Assembly: GCA_028583405.1 (NCBI GenBank)
Contig: CM053264.1
Span: forward strand, 8,870,530-8,934,529
DNA: 64,000 nucleotides
Source: Pogonophryne albipinna
Lineage: Eukaryota; Chordata; Actinopteri; Perciformes; Artedidraconidae
Direction: 5' to 3'
Shown piece after piece: positions 42,534 to 64,000 of this stretch. The translations under genes were made by a program, and so were the position numbers. Below the pieces are notes generated by a model. That model had not been told where the DNA came from, made no database searches, and saw only the letters and a program-made list of their open reading frames with translations. Within the stretch, counting starts at the first letter, position 1, and each line of letters starts with the position of its first letter.

Positions 42534-44678
42534 ATGGAGCGACATCATAACAGGTACAACTCTATTGAATTTCTTGCTAGAAAAACGTTTTCTTTTAATT
42601 ATGTATTCTTTTGAAACATCAAATACATTGCACTTTAATCCGCCGCAAATAACGACTCTTAGCACCGATAGCTGCCGTTCACTTCCGTATGAAGAGCGTG
42701 TAACACCGAATTACATACAATCATCCACCAATTTAATGTTGTCTTGCCTTTTAAATAAGATACCAATTTGTTCAAACTATATACAAGATATTTTCTAATT
42801 CCTTTGCTTCCACTTTTCAATTCGGCATGTATAATATGCCCAAACATACTGTCCTAAATCTCTTACTCACTATGGTCGTCCGCTTAAAGACCCAGTACTA
42901 AAGCCACTGGGGTATTTATATTACCTTTGTTGTCTGTTGCTACTTTAGTGGTAATATCTACCCACAATCTTTTGACTATCATATACTCATTGTGGGATTG
43001 ACACGTGGCTATACAAGGGTGTTATTTCATGATATAGGTTTACAGAACATAAGAGAACAAGGCATGCTCACTAGTACAACTTTACACATAGAAAGGGATT
43101 CTTGTAGCACAACTTTGATTCTTTTAAAAAGACTATCTGTATAACTAGCAGGCACAATAACACCAGGTGAAGCTGATGTGATGATCTGTCTGTGATTTCC
43201 AGTGCGATGAGGACTCCCCTCAACAGTGTAGCAGTTCAGAGGAGGAGTAAAACCAAGAGCTACCGGTTGTCGTACCGCAGCGGCATAGGGGCCGCTTCCC
43301 GCCTCGGCTTCACTCCAGGATTGACAGCACGGAGGCTCAACACCAGCAGAAAGGCTCCAAAGTCTAACAAAATCACTGTGAGTCAGACCAGGCTATTGTT
43401 CTCCATGTTTTCAATCCATCAAACATGCAATTAATTACAATGTGACACATGATGCTCACCTTCTTTTTCCTTTCCCTGTCAAGGAAAAGGTGACGAAGGA
43501 GCAGCTGGCCTTACTGGTCAAGACTGAGTGGAAGCTGTCCTACGTTACTCCTCTCTATCAGTTCAGGCACACCCAGCTGAAGAGCTACTCCAGGCAGCTG
43601 TCTGCGTTTATTGCTGCAGAGAAGCAGCAAGGTTTGGCGGTGGATGTGGAGGGAACACAGAACCACTTCAGAGTCTCCTTCTCTCTGGTGCAGGAGATGA
43701 CAGAGTCAGTTGATGATGCTGTGACTGTCCTCATTCAGGTATAGAAATGCACCTTCGCATACAAATTACACATGGGGCAGTATATTCCACATCATTCATT
43801 TAATAATCACATGTAGTAGTGGCACAAAACACTAATATGAAGCTGAAAAGGAGCAAAATAGGGTCTATTTCATTTTTTTTTTTTTTTTAATGGACCCACA
43901 TTTATGTTGTATCTTGAGGATGCTTTGTGCTGTTTCTCACGGATCATTGTCCCCCCACAGATCCACTCAAAGCCCTTGATTGCCAGGCAGGACGAGCCAC
44001 AGAGGCCAGTCTGGAGCGGCTGGCTGACCTGCATCAACGGAAACCCGGAGTACCTGCGCTCCCTCCCTAAGGACTTCATCTGCCTGCCGCTCTTCTGCAG
44101 CAGCGAGGCCGGGGGTCTCACCTCTTTGGTCAAATCCTGGTTCCAGCAATCCTTCGACTGCTGCTTTGGCCCTCTGGAAATCAGCCACACGAGCCTCCAG
44201 TGGCTGATGGCTTTATGGACTAACTGCCAACCAGAGTCCAGCATCCGGCAGCTCAAAATGATCTGGACTCTTCCAGTAGAGCCTCAGCTGCAGGTCACGT
44301 ACACGGTGGACGCTGAAGACGCCTGGCAGCTGTGGAGCAGTGTGAGGAAGGAGAATACAGCGGGGGAGGGGGAGGAGAACAGTATCGACATTGAGGAGGT
44401 GATGAGCTTCATGCAGGGGCTGAAGGGACACTTCTTCAGGCACTTCAGACTGGATCTGTCTGCGGGCAGGCTGAACGAGGTCTCCACAGCTCTGGGATCA
44501 GCCAAGCACAGCGGAAGGATCAAGGTACCATCGGACAGAAACAACTGTTTTTCAGTAACACAGTAAATGTAATCATACTAATATTTGTTCCTTTCTGTTA
44601 CAGTTCTCCAACAGCAAATACATGATCACCACGCTGATGCTTCTGACAGAGTGCGCTCTCCTCAAAATGCCCATCTGA
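42534..44678 (+). CDS. cenpl: Centromere protein L, five coding exons
   Basis: Exons 42534-42553, 43203-43377, 43484-43738, 43961-44524 and 44604-44678; all phases close, giving 362 residues. The family blocks are visible: QLALLVKTEWKLSYVTPLYQF, YSRQLSAFIAAEKQQGLAV, the CLPLF motif, WFQQSFDCCFGPLEIS, GLKGHFFRHFRLDLSAGRL and YMITTLMLLTE near the end. CENP-L pairs with CENP-N in the constitutive centromere-associated network and is needed for kinetochore assembly on CENP-A chromatin. The first coding exon is only 20 bases (MERHHN plus part of a Ser codon). An alternative is translation from the ATG at 43208, which would make exon 1 non-coding and shorten the protein by eight residues. Confidence 0.95.
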
Positions 44679-45004
44679 GTGACACGGTAAAGACTTGACC
44701 CCATTAGGACACGCAATAGCAGCATGTCACAGAACACATTCTTCCTCCCAGAAAACTGCTTAAATGTGTGCACCTTTTTTAAATACAGATCGCCAACCAT
44801 CTTTTTTCCTAGTAAAATAGGACATTCTTCAATTGAGGAAATCTCGTTTTCATAATTATGATTTGAGTATTGAGGTAACGTGTTCCTTGTATACCATGTT
44901 GTCTATTCTGCAGCAAACATGTAGGTTCTTCTCCTTTTTGTAAATGCCAAACGGTATATATTCTTGTCCCATTGTATATATAAATGTGTCATTTTCTAGG
45001 TGTA

Positions 45005-45010
45005 AATAAA
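45005..45010 (+). terminator. Poly(A) signal, probable cenpl
   Basis: AATAAA about 330 bp after the cenpl stop codon. Confidence 0.5.
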
Positions 45011-45492
45011 AGGTAAAAAGCAGGTTTGACTGGTGCATGATATTTGTTAAATCTAATGTTTTTATTTGTGTATTATTACTGGTTAATATGTTTTACTTGT
45101 ACAGTTGATATTCAGGGTTCCAATAATCTGTGTCTAGATATTTTTAAGAAATATTGATACGACATTTTAGTACAAATTGATACCTGATCATTAGACTCAT
45201 TCAATACCTTTTTAATATTTATTTTTAGGATCTGTGAACTTAAGGTTAATTTTCAGTCAATCTACATCTACTAATTAAAGCAATGTTCTAACATTTATTA
45301 AATGTACTCTTTACACACCATCAAATTGGACACGGTGGTTATTGAACTCAGTCACTGTTTAATTGCCAGATGCTGCAAAAGCCCTCTCCTAGGGATATAA
45401 ATACGTAACGTAGCATAAAGATATAAATGGCTTGCGGCAGTTTCCCGTAAGTAACACACTATAAAAAAAAATTAAAAACAATATTAGGCAAC

Positions 45493-45498
45493 TTTATT
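45493..45498 (-). terminator. Poly(A) signal, probable fundc1
   Basis: Reverse AATAAA about 1.0 kb beyond the fundc1 stop codon. Confidence 0.4.
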
Positions 45499-46529
45499 TA
45501 AAAGAAACACGCATACAGCTCATAACAAACATGAAATAGAAACAATGAGGGAGTATGAGCAATACAAATGCCAGTTAGACAAAAAAAAAACCACATCTGT
45601 AATACTGTATATTGCACTGGAAGTAAAAGGCTGAAAAATATAAAAATAAACAACTTGTGATCAACCTATTGGACTCCTATATGTGGACGTCCCATCTAGA
45701 TAATGTGAACACGCACGACTGCACCGTCTCTTTCTGTAACTGCGACACTGACACTAATAAATGCACATTGACAAAAGCGAGGGGCTGTGCGCGGGAGTCA
45801 GAAATCGCCGCTCCTTAATGACAGGACTGTTTGGTGTGTAATTAGGGTGCAGCAGATGCTCATCCTGTCATTATGGGGCATTGTGGAGCAGAGGATTATG
45901 GGAACAAAAGATTGTCAGTGTAGGAACATTCACAGACATTGGATTTACCCTCATGATATGGGTTGTATATTCATAACTCTTTCTCTGAGTGGAAACCGTT
46001 TTATTTCTTTTTTAAACTCCCACAGCCGTATGGCACATACATTTTGCAGAAACATAAAAAAAGCACCAGACTGGGGGATGGTGTTAACTTCCCACTCTGC
46101 TGTCTTCCCATGTTGTTTATATAATATTCACCTTTGGTTATGTATTTACAGTGGCGCCCATGCATGCTAATTTATAACAATATGAAATCAGTGTCCATGA
46201 GGGGACGGACAATCCAGATTAGTGTTGAAAAAGCATCATTGGGCAAATATTCCTTAAAGAAGAAAGTGTTCACAGTATAATCCACTCCAATTCCAACTTA
46301 ACGCACCTCAAACTGTGCTCACAGTCCAGAAATCATTAGCTATGATTGATTCAGGGGGAGGCGAACAATGTAACACAATTAATACAACAGATCATGCTTT
46401 AATGTTCAACTTAACCCCCCCTGTTCAGTTTGTTAAAAGGTGAATCAATGCACACACAGCTGAGGTAAACAATGGAGAGTATATTGACCTATGTAGAGAT
46501 GATTCACAGTAAGTGGAGGCTGTTTAGCT

Positions 46530-48583
46530 TTAGGAGGCCAAACCCAGAAAGAAGCCCCCGACGAACCCGCTGGACAAAACGATGTTCCTTTTTATAAAAT
46601 CTGAGGCCTGTGCAGGAGAAAAGACAACATGAGTCAACAGGATTTAGAATGAGAGTATTAATGTAAAGTGAAGCTTAAAACTTACATTTGGAACAGCCTT
46701 AATACAAATCGAGAATGGAGACATACAAAATGTTTGATCTACCATCTCTCTTCAGTCTGCTGTGTCACAGCTACTGGGTGTAATATAGCTGACAAACCAC
46801 TAGAGGGCAGTGCTGATTTGCAGATAAAGAAATGAGCCTCTCCACCAAAAATCAGGACCAAAACATGCATTTAGCTCTAAATAGGGTTATTTCGGGTGTG
46901 TGGCTCGGTGCTCTTTTTCTATTAAAATGGAGGCATACAGCAGTGTCAGTCATTTAAAGATGTGCAGAAAGCAGGAAACAAAGAGCAAGCTTTGTCACAG
47001 GTACCTTTACCTCCTCAATGAAAGTGTTTATTTCAGGCGCTGCTTTGTTCGCCTTCTTCTTCAGGCGCTTCTTCGCTTTGTTCACATCCTTCTCCACCTT
47101 CTTCCAGTCCACCTGCACGTAGCCACTGTGATTGGCGATCTGTATTTATATTTTAAATACATAAATGCATTTTTAGGGGAACAATAATTCATTTGTAGAA
47201 TTGACTAAAATGAATGATCATATCAGACTGAAAATAAAAGAGCTCTAAGAATAAAGTAAAAGCTCAGTCTATTTGTAAAACGGCAAAAAGACAGTTTTAT
47301 TTGCACACCCAATAGGCGCCCAGATGGCCTGCGTGCATCTACAGCCAGCTAACACACAATGCTAGTCTTTCTGCTGCCGAGAGGAGACCAGCTGAGCGTC
47401 ATGCCGTAGAGCTGGCATCTTCAGTTTACAATGGGGACATGTGAATGTTGCAAAATGATGCACTTTCTATGAGATGTAACTACTCGGGCTCTAACCTGTA
47501 AGAGAAGGAACCCTCCTCCAACAGCAGTGGCAGCTATCTTCCCGACTCTCTGGAAGAGGTAACCAGCACACCTGGATGAGTGAGAGGAAGAGATGTAGAT
47601 CATGCATCCTTGGCTGGAAGATCTTTACATAGTAATGTTCTAGTTCCTCAAGCAATAATGAATCAGGTTTGTGGGCATTACTTTAGTCTTTGTTGTTAAA
47701 GATGTCAGCCATGAGCAGATAGATCCTTGTCCCTTACCATCCAGTCACCCCTCCCATCGCGATCTGGGTGGCCACAGAATACTTCTCAGCAATCGGGCCG
47801 GAGTTGCTGCCGAACACCCTGCACCACCACTGGTGCCGCCGGGCATATTCTGTCAGGTCCACCACCTCATACAGCTCGTCTTCACTCTCTGGGTCCTCCT
47901 GACCTGCTACAATAAGAGCAACCAAGTAGTAATTTAGATATGGTGTCACAAGACTAACTTCACAGTATTATATTTTATGGGTATTGTATTATCATTCATT
48001 GATGCTTGAAATACTGTGTAGATTAGTAGTATGTTACCATATATGTGTTTTTATATGTACAATGTTACTAGCAGTAAAAAGTGCAACATTTGCATCTGCA
48101 ATGTAGTATAGTAGGAGCACTAAATTTAAATACTCAAGTAAAGTACAATACTTGAGTAGATGTACTTAGTTACTGTCCAGCACTGCTGATGAGCTCTTAC
48201 ATGATGGTACTGGTTTAGCACTGACAGCACCCTAAGAGTGGATGTTCAACCCCAACAAGTAAACAAGACCCTTCAAATATATAACACCAACTTTAATAGC
48301 AGTTCGGCTAGCACAGGCTGAGAATGCTTCCTGTTTATTCTATGTAAATTACTTGGGAAGCTAACAATAGCTAGCTAGCACTAAATGGCTACCAACCCAA
48401 TATCGTAAAGACAAGCTATAATTTTTATTTAATTTTCACATTCTTATTTCTTCAAATGAAAAGTTCATCCTTATGTTATTCTTATTGTTGTAACAAGTTC
48501 ACATTTCAATATGTTTTATGGTAATACCGCATTATTTCTCCCAAACAACATCACCTACCCTCTCTCTGGTCCACTGTCGCCAT
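46530..48583 (-). CDS. fundc1: FUN14 domain-containing protein 1, five coding exons
   Basis: Exons in transcript order: 48559-48583, 47738-47906, 47496-47571, 47011-47139, 46530-46607. All phases close; 158 residues. FUNDC1 is an outer mitochondrial membrane mitophagy receptor that recruits LC3 through an N-terminal LIR. Here the LIR is Y21-E-V-V24 in an acidic context, followed by [12 protein letters not shown]. The FUN14 membrane segments follow ([20 protein letters not shown], then [17 protein letters not shown]). After them come [20 protein letters not shown] and the C-terminal segment [20 protein letters not shown]. Length matches the human protein (155). Compared with the human motif as I remember it, the residue just before the LIR Tyr is Leu, where humans have the ULK1 target Ser17; the CK2-type Ser is kept as S16. 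Divergently placed from kdm6a. Confidence 0.97.
48110..48185. repeat. Family B repeat fragment in fundc1 intron 1
   Basis: 'aatactcaagtaaagtac' and 'gagtagatgtacttagttact' resemble the repeat ends at 39950-40418. Confidence 0.5.
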
Positions 48584-49466
48584 TTTGGAGAGACTGGTTA
48601 CGTCATCAGGATGTTGACAATGCTAAGCAACGCCCACACGATGACGCTCTGCCACGTCAGTTCAAATGCTCTGATCTGGCTTGATTATGCTCAGCAATTT
48701 AGCAGCGTTATTATTAAAATGCTGCAACTTTTTCTATGGATGAGAAAGATGTCAAATGAATTATAATGGTACTTTGAAAGTGCATACACATCATGGTTTG
48801 AAAGGCAGAAACAAATTATGCATTGCAGTAATTTATTAACCAGTCTGAAAGGGAAAATGTTGCACTGACACCCAAGTGTTTATTCATATTACTGAATAGG
48901 AAATTACATTTTATCATGTTTTTTTTAACTAAGATATTTCCCTTTTATGCACATGAGTGACAGACACCCCCATAGAATAAATACTTTGGAATATGCTTCT
49001 TAAATAATCGTGTTATTACAAATGAGTGGTTTGCAGGGAGAAAAATGAATATTTAAGATTAAAGAACGATAAAGCAGGGAAGTCATATGGTGGGATTCGG
49101 GCACTCCCATTGGCTGATGAGGGGGGAGAGGGCGTGGCTAGAGCGGCGCGTGGGTTCGCTTGGGTGACACAATTATAACAACTTTATGTTCTCGGCCGAA
49201 ACGCATTTTATTGTGAAATACTCACATATTGGATACTATAACCAGTTTATGCGCATTCAAATAGCGGCACATTATCACTTTGTGATGAAAAATGTGACGT
49301 TTGAGGAGCTACCCGGAGAGCGCTTGTGTCCCCCCGAAAGGATTTACTATATCGAATCGCATCTTTTCATCCTGGGAAAAAGTTTTTGATCGTCTGTTTT
49401 TTCTTTCAGTTTTTCTTCTTTGATTCGGCGGAGCAAAGCGTTTGTCCCCGCGTCGCGATTTTTTCC
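48584..49466. promoter_or_regulatory. Shared upstream region of fundc1 and kdm6a
   Basis: 883 bp separate the two start codons on opposite strands. The kdm6a-proximal part is CG-containing (49,080-49,520), with an inverted CCAAT (ATTGG) at 49109-49113. The rest is AT-rich. A bidirectional promoter is possible but not shown. Confidence 0.4.

Positions 49467-64000
<14,534 letters not shown>

Larger units (their letters stand above)
44679..46529. other. Convergent 3' region of cenpl and fundc1
   Basis: The cenpl 3' UTR likely ends after AATAAA at 45005-45010. The fundc1 3' UTR likely reaches a reverse AATAAA (tttatt) at 45493-45498. The two transcripts would then end about 0.45 kb apart without overlapping. 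No other gene was seen. Confidence 0.55.

Overview
The window is vertebrate, almost certainly teleost fish, genomic DNA. The evidence is multi-exon genes with GT/AG introns, very long (CA)n/(TG)n microsatellites, several fish-type DNA-transposon remnants, and single-exon trace-amine-type receptors of the class known from fishes. I reconstructed eight protein-coding genes exon by exon. In every multi-exon gene the reading phase closes across all junctions.

Layout. 1-3.8 kb holds two nearly identical 1.87-kb direct repeats plus the start of a third, followed by other repeats to about 4.6 kb. 4.9-15.1 kb (+) is znf654, a C2H2 zinc-finger gene with an unusually large 4.75-kb coding exon. 18.4-28.0 kb (-) is a VEGF-C/VEGF-D type growth factor, most likely vegfd, convergent with znf654; its first intron carries nested transposons. 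31.2-34.2 kb (-) is stoml2, a mitochondrial stomatin-like scaffold. 35.5-36.6 and 38.5-39.4 kb (-) are two near-identical intronless TAAR-type receptors. 42.5-44.7 kb (+) is cenpl, a kinetochore protein. 46.5-48.6 kb (-) is fundc1, a mitophagy receptor. 49.5 kb to the end (+) is the 5' part of kdm6a (UTX histone demethylase): 16 complete coding exons and the start of a 17th. It covers the TPR region; the JmjC domain lies beyond the window.

The genes are functionally unrelated and are not an operon-like system. fundc1 and kdm6a are head to head across about 0.9 kb, matching their linkage on the human X chromosome; a VEGFD identity for the growth factor would also fit X-type linkage. The most interesting biology is in the receptor pair: both lack the aminergic Asp at 3.32 but carry Asp at 5.42, and their homology stops almost exactly at the coding ends. 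Other points of note are a fundc1 LIR motif without the Ser just before its Tyr, and a nested transposon pair with a frameshifted hAT-type coding remnant. I did not find convincing evidence of a previously undescribed multi-gene system.
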